Positions 18,107 to 26,568 of a DNA stretch of 33,260 nucleotides are shown piece by piece (the first letter of the stretch is position 1; every line of letters begins with the position of its first letter). The notes under the pieces are model-generated. The model worked only from the letters and a program-made list of their open reading frames with translations, searched no databases and was not told where the DNA came from. Both the position numbers and the translations under genes were made by a program. The stretch comes from Dysgonomonas sp. Marseille-P4677 (GTDB taxonomy: Bacteria > Bacteroidota > Bacteroidia > Bacteroidales > Dysgonomonadaceae), in assembly GCF_016652235.1 (NCBI RefSeq), contig NZ_JAEPKU010000042.1, positions 1 through 33,260 on the forward strand, read 5' to 3'.

Positions 18107-21100
18107 TTAATTATGTATCAGGTTGAGGTCGTCTGTGAATTGGCGAGGTGTTTTGCCAAATTCAGCTTGGAAGCATTTGGTGAAATAAGAATGATTGGAG
18201 AATCCCACCATATACATGACTTCGGATATGGAGAATTTATTCTGAGAGAGGAGCATTGCTGCTTTTTTGATACGTATAGATCTTATATATTCTACGGGCG
18301 ACATGCCAGTCAGCTGTTTTACTTTTCGGTATGTTTGTTTCGAACTTATGCCTGATATGGAACTTAGAGCATTTACATTAAGATCAGGATCGGCAACCTT
18401 TTCTTCTATGATCCGGGTAATCTCAGATAGGAATTTCTCATCCGGAGATGTTGCCTCGATAGCCTTAGGTTCAGTTATGCTTTCAATTCTTAGCTTGTCT
18501 TCTATTTGTTGCTTGTTTCTTAATAGCTGTTCTATTCGTGATAAGAGTATTTCGGTATCGAAAGGTTTGGCTATAAAAGCTTCTACATTTAGACTTATAC
18601 TCCCTAATTCGGTATTTTTATCATCTTTCGCAGTTAATAAAATAATAGGGATGGTCGATGTAGGTATATTCTTCCTTATTTGCTTGCTCATTTCTAATCC
18701 GTCCATAATAGGCATCATGATATCGGAAACTATTATATTGGGCTTAAATCGGATTGCCATATCCAGTCCTGATTTTCCATTGTACGCAATATTGCAATCA
18801 TATTTTAGAGAGAGTGTCTGGCTTATGAATTCTGCTATTTCAGGGTTGTCTTCTACAACCAATACTCGGGCTTTGTTCTCATTTCCATTGATAGTGCTGT
18901 TATCCGGGATATTAGTTTCTATCTCATTCTCTTCTATATGTGGCAGTATAATGGTAATTTCTGTTCCGGTATCTTCTTCTGAAGAAATTGATATTGTTCC
19001 GCCATGTTGTTCGGTATAGGTCTTTGCTAAGTATAAACCGATACCGGTTCCTTCCTTTATCCTTGCAGTTTTTGCTGATTGATAGAATCGTTCAAATACA
19101 TAAGGAATGTCTTGCGGAGGAATACCTACTCCGGTGTCTGATATGGATATATTCAAATGCTTGTTTTTCTCATCTAAGTTGAGGTTGAGTCTGATAGTTC
19201 CCCCTTCTTTTGTATATTTACATGCGTTTGAGATTAAATTGTTCAGTACAGATTCTATCTTTAGCACATCGATGTTGATATAGATCTTTTCCTTATTTGT
19301 ATCGAATATAAATGTAAGCTCTTTCTCTTTGTAGCCGTCTTCATATATAGAGAATAGGCTTCTAGTGAATTGAACAAATTCAATTTTTGAGAGGATCAGA
19401 TTATCATTTGTATTGCTGTCTGTACGGTTAAAATCAAGCACTTGGCGAATAAGCGAATTTAGTTTCAGCGCATTCCGTTGTATAGCCTCCAGTTGCTTCT
19501 TTTTCAGTGGGTCTTTTATTTCTAGCAATAACCGACTGATTGGTGCTATTATGAGGCTTAGAGGTGTTTTGAATTCGTGTGAAACATTCGTGAAAAAGTC
19601 AATCTTTAGGTTGGATAATTCAAGAGTTTTTTCCTTTTCTATCCTTTCTATCCTCAGGTTATTTTTTACTCTGTAAAAGTTTATGATCCAGATTATCAAT
19701 CCTAAGATAAGAAGAGCATAGACACATTTTGCCCAAATGGAGTAATACCAAGGAGGGCTGATGCTGAAGGGAAATGTGAAAGTCTGATTTGAGGGTTCAC
19801 CTGAGGCGTCTAGCTTGCTTATGATAAGCTGGTACTCCCCGTATTCGAGGCTTGTAAATGAAATACGGTTTGTCGTTTGTTCTATGATGTTCCAGTTGTT
19901 GTCCAATCCTTCGAGCCTGTATACATACTTGTTGCTTTCCTGTTTCGAATAGACCAGATCCGAGAATTCGAAACTTAGACTGTTTTCTTTATAGCTTAGA
20001 TTTAAACTATTGAGGTAACGAATACTGTTGCTGTTTTCTTTAGGTTCTGATTTGTATAACTGATTATTTATATATAGTGCAGTTAATATAATAGGGCTAT
20101 TGTTTTGACTTTCATTTAGTATGTCCGGAGATATTAAGACAAACTCGTCGTTTCCACCCAAATATATATTGTTGTTCGTTTTGTCAAAATAACTACTTGT
20201 GTATGACTTGGTTGTAATATCGGGACGCCTGACGTTATGGGTGTATTTGTCCAATACCCATACACCATCTGAAGCTGATATCCATATGTTTTGCCCTTCC
20301 TCGGTGAGACTTAATACCTCACTATTTCCAAAGGAATTAAATTCAATGAACCGACAATGGTTGTTTTCAGGGTTTATTTGTACCAATCTACTCCGGAATC
20401 CTACCCATATAAACCCTTCCTTGTCGCAGATAATATAATTAGGATTTTCGCTATTAGTTCCTGTCTCGATAGGAATTTTTGTTACCGTTTTTAGTTTTGG
20501 ATCTATTTTGTTTATACCATTATTGTATAATAGTGCCCACACATTACCATTATGGTCGGGTACTATTTGATTTACGAAGTCGCCTGAGAGTCCATTGCGT
20601 GTAGAGTAATTATAGTCTGCAATATAATTTCCCGATGTGAAGTTTAAGAGTCTCTGTTTATCTACAACGAATATTCCTCCTAAGCATGTTGCTATCCACA
20701 ACTGATTGTAATCGTCTTCGAATATATAATATGCCCAGTTAGAGTTTAAGGAGTGGCTACTGTCTATGATATTGTAATGAATAAATTGTTTTTTATTATA
20801 GTCGTATCGGTTGATACTACCATCCGAAGCAATCCAAAGGTTGTGAGTCTTGTCTTCATATATGTGTCTTATCCGGTTATGGGAGATAGGATGTTTAGAA
20901 TCTCCCATTCTATACCAGATAGAACCGGAAGGCTCATCGGTTAAAGGAGGTGACAGTATTAGCCCATTAGTCCCCCCTAGCCAGAAGTTATTTTTGGAAT
21001 CTTTGTATATGGTACGGAAGTGATTACCGTCTCCGACACCTGTTATTTCCGAAATTGGAACAATCCGAAATGTTTTATTATAACGGGATAGAGATATACC

Positions 21101-22048
21101 GTAGTTAGTGCCAAACCATGCATTATTGTCCTTATCTACAAATATATCCCAAATTATATTATTAGTTAATGACTTCTCATTTCGAGAATCATGTACTATA
21201 TGTTGTACTTCGCTTGTATATACATTGTAGATATATAAACCATTGTCTGTTCCCACTAAGAGATTCTTGTTTTGGTCGATGGCGAGCGATTTGATTGAGT
21301 TGTCTTTGAATGAGTTTATCTCTTCTACTAATTTTTTAGAAGGCGAATATTTGAATAAAGCACCTTCTGTTCCAATCCAGACACACTGATTGAATGAATC
21401 CTCTAAAAGTGAATTCACGAAAAGATTGCTTCTTTTACTGTCTGCGGGTAGGTGTACAGCCTCGAAATTATCTGTTTTAGGAATATATTTGCAGAGTCCA
21501 TCGTAGGTGCCTATATAGAGGTTGTTTTCCTCTGTATCAATTATAGAATAGATTGTTTTATGAGGTAATCCTAGGTTTCCTTTTTGGCTGACATTTTCAA
21601 GAACCCTTGTTTCTAGGTTATACTTATGTAGTCCATTTAGGGTGCCTATCCAGAGAGTATTATCTTTGACAGCCATTGTTCTGACATCGGATGGAAATTC
21701 TATTTCTAATGTTTCATATCTGTCAGTTTTGTAATTGAAGAAAAGCACTCCGTTATCTGTACCTAGATATAAATGGCTGTCTCCGACAACAAGGATGCAA
21801 TATATCTGAGCGTTAGCTTTACTTTTAAGAGAGAAGTGGGGTTGAGACGAGTAACCGTCATAGCTGAAAAGGCCTTTGTTCGACCCTATCCAAATAAGTC
21901 CTTGAGTGTCTTGAACAAAGCAATTAATAACATCTGCTTCGGCACTTAGGTTTATATTGTTAAAGCTTTGATAGCTCATTCTTTGCCCACATAAACTGAG
22001 TATCGATAGAATAGATAAGAAAAGACAATACAGTATTTTGCTCTGCAT
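18107..22048 (-). CDS. Hybrid two-component system sensor/regulator (HTCS) of the PUL
   Basis: One-protein HTCS, 1313 aa. A signal peptide (ending SLCGQ) is followed by a periplasmic sensor of about 14 Reg_prop blades (WIGTxxGLxxY-type repeats), suggesting two seven-bladed propellers. A Y_Y_Y domain and one membrane helix (about 774-792) come next. The kinase has H824 in NVSHEFKTP, the N box NLISNACKY, G boxes DTGVGIP and GTGIGL. The receiver has D1109 in VSDIMMP and the chain ends in an AraC-type HTH. Such proteins bind a PUL breakdown product and activate its genes. The ATG at 22048 is preferred, because the upstream TTG (22075) lies inside a -7 box. It directly precedes the GH-A/susCD operon. 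Confidence 0.94.
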   Translation of the reverse strand: MQSKILYCLFLSILSILSLCGQRMSYQSFNNINLSAEADVINCFVQDTQGLIWIGSNKGLFSYDGYSSQPHFSLKSKANAQIYCILVVGDSHLYLGTDNGVLFFNYKTDRYETLEIEFPSDVRTMAVKDNTLWIGTLNGLHKYNLETRVLENVSQKGNLGLPHKTIYSIIDTEENNLYIGTYDGLCKYIPKTDNFEAVHLPADSKRSNLFVNSLLEDSFNQCVWIGTEGALFKYSPSKKLVEEINSFKDNSIKSLAIDQNKNLLVGTDNGLYIYNVYTSEVQHIVHDSRNEKSLTNNIIWDIFVDKDNNAWFGTNYGISLSRYNKTFRIVPISEITGVGDGNHFRTIYKDSKNNFWLGGTNGLILSPPLTDEPSGSIWYRMGDSKHPISHNRIRHIYEDKTHNLWIASDGSINRYDYNKKQFIHYNIIDSSHSLNSNWAYYIFEDDYNQLWIATCLGGIFVVDKQRLLNFTSGNYIADYNYSTRNGLSGDFVNQIVPDHNGNVWALLYNNGINKIDPKLKTVTKIPIETGTNSENPNYIICDKEGFIWVGFRSRLVQINPENNHCRFIEFNSFGNSEVLSLTEEGQNIWISASDGVWVLDKYTHNVRRPDITTKSYTSSYFDKTNNNIYLGGNDEFVLISPDILNESQNNSPIILTALYINNQLYKSEPKENSNSIRYLNSLNLSYKENSLSFEFSDLVYSKQESNKYVYRLEGLDNNWNIIEQTTNRISFTSLEYGEYQLIISKLDASGEPSNQTFTFPFSISPPWYYSIWAKCVYALLILGLIIWIINFYRVKNNLRIERIEKEKTLELSNLKIDFFTNVSHEFKTPLSLIIAPISRLLLEIKDPLKKKQLEAIQRNALKLNSLIRQVLDFNRTDSNTNDNLILSKIEFVQFTRSLFSIYEDGYKEKELTFIFDTNKEKIYINIDVLKIESVLNNLISNACKYTKEGGTIRLNLNLDEKNKHLNISISDTGVGIPPQDIPYVFERFYQSAKTARIKEGTGIGLYLAKTYTEQHGGTISISSEEDTGTEITIILPHIEENEIETNIPDNSTINGNENKARVLVVEDNPEIAEFISQTLSLKYDCNIAYNGKSGLDMAIRFKPNIIVSDIMMPIMDGLEMSKQIRKNIPTSTIPIILLTAKDDKNTELGSISLNVEAFIAKPFDTEILLSRIEQLLRNKQQIEDKLRIESITEPKAIEATSPDEKFLSEITRIIEEKVADPDLNVNALSSISGISSKQTYRKVKQLTGMSPVEYIRSIRIKKAAMLLSQNKFSISEVMYMVGFSNHSYFTKCFQAEFGKTPRQFTDDLNLIHN

Positions 22049-22072
22049 GCGTATTGGAAGAAAGGGTTTATG

Positions 22073-22080
22073 CAAATATA
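22073..22080 (-). promoter_or_regulatory. First HTCS gene promoter -7 box
   Basis: Minus-strand TATATTTG matches the consensus exactly, 25 nt upstream of the ATG at 22048. There is no clear -33 box. Confidence 0.5.
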
Positions 22081-22134
22081 ATCTTTTTACAGGAAGTTAT
22101 CACTTATTCGTTAATTTTTAAAGATGCATATGAG

Positions 22135-22479
22135 TTAAAGTTGTATCTCCTCAATTGGATCCCAAAATATATGCTTCCAATGCTTTATTTTATCGTTGAC
22201 GATAATAATACCTTCTGCTTCCAACTGTTTCTGCATTTCTCCATTATTTCCGAAAGCCGCCTTTCCAGATAGCCTGCCTTCGCTATTCACTACACGATGG
22301 GCAGGTATGTTATTTTTCGATGAATCGCATTCGCCCATTATTCGTCCTACCATTCGCGACATATTCGGATAACTAATTGCTTTAGCTATTGCGCCGTAAC
22401 TGGTTGCACGTCCGTAAGGTATAATCCTTACTATTTCATATACTGCTTGCTTAAATTCTTCTTTATCTATATGGTGCAT
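22135..22479 (-). CDS. Alkyltransferase-like protein (Cys-less MGMT homologue)
   Basis: Small DNA-binding domain of the O6-alkylguanine-DNA alkyltransferase family, 114 aa. The family motifs IPYGRATSYGAIA (about 20-32) and RMVGRIM (Arg-finger region, about 42-48) are present. The active-site PCHRV is replaced by P59-A60-H61-R62-V63, so it cannot accept an alkyl group. Alkyltransferase-like proteins recognise bulky O6-alkylguanine and hand the lesion to nucleotide excision repair. The ATG at 22479 is chosen over a TTG four codons upstream. It follows the kinase-like gene by 30 nt on the same strand, so the two are probably co-transcribed. Confidence 0.85.
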   Translation of the reverse strand: MHHIDKEEFKQAVYEIVRIIPYGRATSYGAIAKAISYPNMSRMVGRIMGECDSSKNNIPAHRVVNSEGRLSGKAAFGNNGEMQKQLEAEGIIIVNDKIKHWKHIFWDPIEEIQL

Positions 22480-22509
22480 CGAAGGTTCCAAACACGGTTA
22501 AGATAGTTA

Positions 22510-23595
22510 TTAATGGCTTAAAGTCCTGATGGTTTTATTTACAATAGCTTGCATTTCATCATAGTTTTCTTCCATCGATTGTAGTAATTTGTATTGTGCA
22601 CGCGTGCGTATCAAGTTATGGGTTTTGTTATTTACCTTATAATAATTATCTCCATCTATGTAATCCATAAGGAAACGCAGAACTTGTTCGAAGGTTATAT
22701 ACTTAGCTGAAAAAGCAAGATTGTCTATTTCTGATGGGGTGAGGAATGCTATCGCTTCAGACAAATATCCTCTTGTGTATCCTTCAAAGATATCCATCTT
22801 CATATATACATTGTCAAGATTCAGGTCATCTTCTTTGCCTGCATTGGTATATGAGCGTATAGCATCACCATAATCATTGAGGCACATACTGTTTAATACA
22901 GTGTCTAAATCGATTACACAAAGGACATCCCCTTGTTGGTCGAACAATATATTGCTTATCTTGGTGTCGTTATGTGTTACTCTGATAGGTATTTCTCCCG
23001 ATTCTACTTTTGTCCACAAGGAAAGCATTTCTTCCCTTCGGCTTTCGATCCATTCTATTTCTTGTTGGACTAAGTTTTTTCGTCCAACAGGATCTTTTTG
23101 TAATATATCATCCCATTGTTGTAGTCTGTATCTCATGTTGTGAAATCCGGGAAGAATATCTGTTAATGGTTCTTCCATATTTGCCAACATAGATTGAAAC
23201 CGCCCAATTCCTTTACCTCCCTGTGCTGCTAGTAGGGGAGAGTCAGCATATTGGTAAGTAATTGTATCTTCTATGAATAGACAAGCGGCCCAATATTCGC
23301 CATCGCTATCTTGATAATATAACTTACCATCTATTGTAGGTGTTATAGTCAGAGCCTCACGAAGAGGATCGCCTCCTTGAGCTACTATTTTTTTCTTTAA
23401 ATGGATAGTTACCTTCTGAATGTTTTCCATCATGGCTGGTATATTCTGGAATATATTCTTATTTTTTCGTTGCAAAATATAGTTAGGGCTATTATTTTCT
23501 GTTTCAACAAAAAAAGTATCATTGATAAGTCCTTCACCTAATGGACGTATTTCTTTTATAGTTCCTTTAAAGGAGAAATGTTTTCCTACTTTCAT
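22510..23595 (-). CDS. APH-fold phosphotransferase (NahK-like sugar kinase)
   Basis: Aminoglycoside phosphotransferase/choline kinase fold, 361 aa, cytosolic. The catalytic loop THNDTKISN places D210 as the base and N215 as a metal ligand. D229 in CVIDLDTV is the DFG-like Asp. The N-terminal LQRKNKNIFQNIPAMMENI and the HNDTKxxNxLF...VIDLDT block resemble N-acetylhexosamine 1-kinases, which phosphorylate GlcNAc/GalNAc at C1. That substrate is inference by resemblance; an antibiotic kinase is less likely. It precedes the ATL gene and lies upstream of the PUL. It could process a released amino sugar, though it may simply be a neighbour. Confidence 0.78.
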   Translation of the reverse strand: MKVGKHFSFKGTIKEIRPLGEGLINDTFFVETENNSPNYILQRKNKNIFQNIPAMMENIQKVTIHLKKKIVAQGGDPLREALTITPTIDGKLYYQDSDGEYWAACLFIEDTITYQYADSPLLAAQGGKGIGRFQSMLANMEEPLTDILPGFHNMRYRLQQWDDILQKDPVGRKNLVQQEIEWIESRREEMLSLWTKVESGEIPIRVTHNDTKISNILFDQQGDVLCVIDLDTVLNSMCLNDYGDAIRSYTNAGKEDDLNLDNVYMKMDIFEGYTRGYLSEAIAFLTPSEIDNLAFSAKYITFEQVLRFLMDYIDGDNYYKVNNKTHNLIRTRAQYKLLQSMEENYDEMQAIVNKTIRTLSH

Positions 23596-23813
23596 ATTAT
23601 TAAGGCGTTTGTTCTTTATCTATATGTTTTAATACTAGAAGTTGACGAAGATATAAATTCATTTTTAATAAGGAGTTGTTTCTCAAAAAAAGATTCTATT
23701 TCTTTTTTTTTTATTTCTTAATATAAAGTATTTATTATTATGCGTTTATGCTGTAATTGTGTTTTGCCCAAACTAAAAAGTTTGTATTTAAAAGCAATTT
23801 TTAAAGTCATATG

Positions 23814-23844
23814 TTTGGAAAATAGAAATTTTCCATTACCTTTG
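23814..23844 (+). promoter_or_regulatory. tRNA-Lys promoter
   Basis: TTTG (23814-23817), exactly 19 nt, then TACCTTTG (23837-23844) is a textbook Bacteroidetes sigma-70-type promoter. The spacer contains the 7-bp inverted repeat GGAAAAT-N4-ATTTTCC (23817-23834). Confidence 0.8.
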
Positions 23845-23870
23845 CACTCGCTTTGTTAAAGCAACAGGGA

Positions 23871-23943
23871 GATTCCGTAGCTCAGCAGGTAGAGCACATC
23901 ACTTTTAATGATGGGGTCCTGGGTTCGAGCCCCAGCGGGATCA
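23871..23943 (+). tRNA. tRNA-Lys (anticodon TTT)
   Basis: The cloverleaf folds fully. The acceptor stem is GATTCCG/CGGGATC with one T-G pair. The D arm is GCTC/GAGC. The anticodon stem CATCA/TGATG encloses loop CTTTTAA, giving anticodon TTT. The variable loop is GGGTC and the T arm is CTGGG/CCCAG with loop TTCGAGC. The discriminator is A and CCA is not encoded. The gene stands alone between a consensus promoter and a terminator hairpin. Confidence 0.97.
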
Positions 23944-23950
23944 CGAAATT

Positions 23951-23989
23951 CGACTGACTTTCAGAAATGGAAGTCAGTTGTTTTGTTTT
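23951..23989 (+). terminator. Terminator downstream of tRNA-Lys
   Basis: CGACTGACTT (23951-23960) pairs with AAGTCAGTTG (23971-23980), with one G:T pair and a 10-nt loop. It is followed by TTTTGTTTTC. Confidence 0.75.
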
Positions 23990-24045
23990 CTCTCTGTATC
24001 TCGCATTGTCACAAAGAATTGTATTTACAAATTTATTGACTTTTG

Positions 24046-24098
24046 TGGTTTGATATTTATTTTCTTGAAATTGTAGTTTTTCAGGAAATATCAAACCA
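24046..24098 (-). repeat. Long imperfect hairpin downstream of the GH95 gene
   Basis: GGTTTGATATTT (24047-24058) and AAATATCAAACC (24086-24097) are perfect inverted arms, extendable by one T-A pair. The 27-nt interior can pair further (TTCTTGAAA with TTTCAGGAA). It lies about 40 nt past the GH95 stop, but neither strand has a U tract after it. A 3'-end stabiliser or mobile-element remnant are both possible. Confidence 0.5.
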
Positions 24099-24135
24099 AT
24101 CAAATAATGTTTAGTCTCGCTATCTATGGCTATAT

Positions 24136-26559
24136 TTAATGATTGTAGATAAGCTCCAAAGCTTCATCTTTCTTAAGATCAAATCTTATATAGCCATCTC
24201 CTTTCTGACGTATTTTTACTTGTTTTCCAGATTTAAAGAACGACGGAATATCTTTGCTGCGAGAATGTTTTAAGACAAATGAATGAGATATTGTTGCTGT
24301 AATTATAACCTTATTTAATTTAGAATCTTTCCATTCAGCATCAACAGTGGCCCCATTCCTCACAGCTAATCCTTTAAAATATCCGTTACTCCAAGCTTTT
24401 GGTAAAGCTGGCAGCAGGTCAATATACCCTTCGTGGCATTGGATCAACATTTCGGCAATTCCGGCTCCCCCAGCCTCATTTCCATCAAATATAAATATAT
24501 CATAAGGAGCTCCGGCTATACCTTTAGGTGATATCGTAAGTAAATTCTCTCTAGATAAATTACGTTGAAGTAAGACTAAGCTCTCATAAGCTTTCTCGCT
24601 GTCATAAAGCCGGGCATAATTACATATCATATTCGCTCTACTCCATTCCACATCCTCCCAGTCTTTTGCGGCCAAGCGGAGTTCCATAGTACGACGGACC
24701 GCATTTGCTAAGTCCGGATTTTTATTTGGTGTGATTTGTTGGAAGGGATAAATTGCTAATAGATGTGATGTATGGCGATGATTGGGTTGTGCTTCGTCAT
24801 AGTCTTCAAACCATTCTTGCAGACCTCCATTTCTCCCGATTTTAAAAGTTGGAAGCTGTTTTAGAATTGCAGTCAATTTGCTCCTATAGTCACTATCGAC
24901 ATTCAGTATTTTAGAGGCCTCAATACATGAATTAAAGGTTTCTCTAACCAATATCAAATCAACAGTAGGCATCATGGATAATGAATGGTTTTGTTCCTCA
25001 TACCGAAAGGAGTTTTCAGGAGATATACTTGGTCCTGTCATCAAGTAACCTGTATTAGGATCTTTAACTAGATAATCGACTAAAAAATCAGCCTGTCCTT
25101 TCAACAAAGGATATGCTGTTTTTTCTAAAAAATCACGGTCTGATGTATATAGATAATGAGTCCATAGATGCGATGCAATCCATGCACCTGCTGTAGGGAA
25201 GAGTCCCCAACCTACCCCGGAACCTGAAGCCGTATATCCCCAAACGTTGGCTACCGTATGTGCCGTCCATCCTCTAGCACCGTAAACATCTTTGGCTGTT
25301 CTACTTCCATATTTTGCTAATTGCGCTATATATTTAAATAAGGGCTCATTTAGTTCATGCAGATTTCCGATATTGGCTAACCAATAGTTTTGTTGTGTAT
25401 TGATATCCAGATGATAATCATTGGTCCATGCCATATTACAAGCTAAATTATCATTCCAGACTCCCTGTAAATTTGCAGGAAGAGGTGAGTTTGCTCGCGA
25501 AGCAGCAATAAGTAAATATCGGGCATAGTTAAAAAATAAGGCATCGAGCCCAATGTCGGTAGCTCCATTCTTCACAGACTCCCATCTCTTATCGGTAGGT
25601 AGCTTATCATTAGGACTTTCGCCGAAGAACAAGTCTACACGATTATATAAGTCGGAATGATCTGCAATGTGATTATCTTTCAATATTGTATACTTTTTGC
25701 TTAAAGCATTATTTACAGCAACTGTACATTGGTTCTTATAATCTTTATTTTCGTAGTCTGTTCTAAGGTCAAAAACTAAAGTGACATTCGACGCTTGCGA
25801 TATATTGATAACTCCTCCTTTCGCACTAACAGTTCCGTCTTTGGTTTTTACGGCTATTCTTCCATTAAATTCGACACCTCCGGGACCTTGTTTAGGGAAA
25901 GATACCTTACCTTCTATTTCTATAGAATTGTCTCGAGCTATAATATCAGCTTCCCGAAGGAGTTGAAACGATATATCGGTATTGATATTATTCGCTTTAT
26001 CTGCTGACATATTTATAATCAGAACATCATCAGGGTTACTGCAAAAGTATTCTCGAGTATGAAGAACATCTCCTGCTTTGAAGGAAACCTTGTTGATTGC
26101 AGTTTTTAAATCTAGTTCACGTTTATATTCTGATATATTATTGTCGGAATATCTAAAATGCATTTTCAGATCACCTAATGGAACATGTGATCCAAATGAA
26201 TGAGGTGATCCACTCAAAATATCAGACCCAAGTTGATTCCCTTTACTCAGATTGCCTTCAAAAAAGTATTTCCTTATTTCGTTCAATTTTTCTTTACCAC
26301 ATTTACGGTGCTGATCTTCATCATATTGTCCCGCCCATAATGTAATTTCACTCAACGATATGGTCTCATCAAACGTTCCTCCAAAAACAGTTACTCCTAT
26401 GCGTCCATTACCTATAGGTAATGATTTCATCCATTCGTCTGCAGGCTGTTGATACCATAAAGAGTGTCGTGTATCAGTGCTTTGAGGCTTACAAGGAAGT
26501 CCTGTCGTAAAAATAAGAATGAGACACAATGCTATAGGTAAAAGATTTTTAGAAAGCAT
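24136..26559 (-). CDS. GH95-family alpha-L-fucosidase/alpha-L-galactosidase-like enzyme
   Basis: Exported glycoside hydrolase family 95 protein, 807 aa. N-terminal signal-like segment, then the hallmark WYQQPADEWMKSLPIGNGR (about 35-53) and SLSEITLWAGQYD of the beta domain. The helical barrel carries DYHLDINTQQNYW (H383, D385, N387) and the acid-bearing SISPEN with E515. GH95 enzymes invert alpha-1,2-L-fucose or alpha-L-galactose linkages. Where I recall fucosidases having AHHNTD, this protein reads AHTVAN (H434-T435), so plain alpha-fucosidase activity should not be assumed. The start lies 9 nt after the GH36-like stop, so they form one operon. A hydrophobic N-terminus with Cys23 leaves lipoprotein or secreted status open. 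Confidence 0.88.
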   Translation of the reverse strand: MLSKNLLPIALCLILIFTTGLPCKPQSTDTRHSLWYQQPADEWMKSLPIGNGRIGVTVFGGTFDETISLSEITLWAGQYDEDQHRKCGKEKLNEIRKYFFEGNLSKGNQLGSDILSGSPHSFGSHVPLGDLKMHFRYSDNNISEYKRELDLKTAINKVSFKAGDVLHTREYFCSNPDDVLIINMSADKANNINTDISFQLLREADIIARDNSIEIEGKVSFPKQGPGGVEFNGRIAVKTKDGTVSAKGGVINISQASNVTLVFDLRTDYENKDYKNQCTVAVNNALSKKYTILKDNHIADHSDLYNRVDLFFGESPNDKLPTDKRWESVKNGATDIGLDALFFNYARYLLIAASRANSPLPANLQGVWNDNLACNMAWTNDYHLDINTQQNYWLANIGNLHELNEPLFKYIAQLAKYGSRTAKDVYGARGWTAHTVANVWGYTASGSGVGWGLFPTAGAWIASHLWTHYLYTSDRDFLEKTAYPLLKGQADFLVDYLVKDPNTGYLMTGPSISPENSFRYEEQNHSLSMMPTVDLILVRETFNSCIEASKILNVDSDYRSKLTAILKQLPTFKIGRNGGLQEWFEDYDEAQPNHRHTSHLLAIYPFQQITPNKNPDLANAVRRTMELRLAAKDWEDVEWSRANMICNYARLYDSEKAYESLVLLQRNLSRENLLTISPKGIAGAPYDIFIFDGNEAGGAGIAEMLIQCHEGYIDLLPALPKAWSNGYFKGLAVRNGATVDAEWKDSKLNKVIITATISHSFVLKHSRSKDIPSFFKSGKQVKIRQKGDGYIRFDLKKDEALELIYNH

Positions 26560-26568
26560 AATACTAAT

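Noticed and set aside
18267-19019. 250-aa plus-strand ORF
   Set aside because: It is fully antisense to the receiver and kinase region of the first HTCS and shows no recognisable domain; a shadow of the coding frame.
22049-22075. TTG start adding nine residues to the first HTCS
   Set aside because: The TTG overlaps the -7 box TATATTTG. The internal ATG begins a clean signal peptide.
22480-22491. TTG start adding four residues to the ATL protein
   Set aside because: A normal ATG four codons downstream retains the whole conserved domain.
23685-23712. A7GA...TCT10 inverted repeat as a terminator
   Set aside because: It is only A/T homopolymer pairing with no gene ending upstream on the plus strand; probably low-complexity sequence.
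23882-24103. 73-aa minus-strand ORF ending GLEPRTPSLKVMCSTC
   Set aside because: It is antisense to tRNA-Lys. This C-terminal peptide is what the reverse complement of a tRNA encodes and is a familiar spurious prediction.
23921-24135. tRNA-Lys 3' end as an integration site for the second cluster
   Set aside because: No duplicate of the tRNA 3' end and no integrase or transposase are visible in the window.
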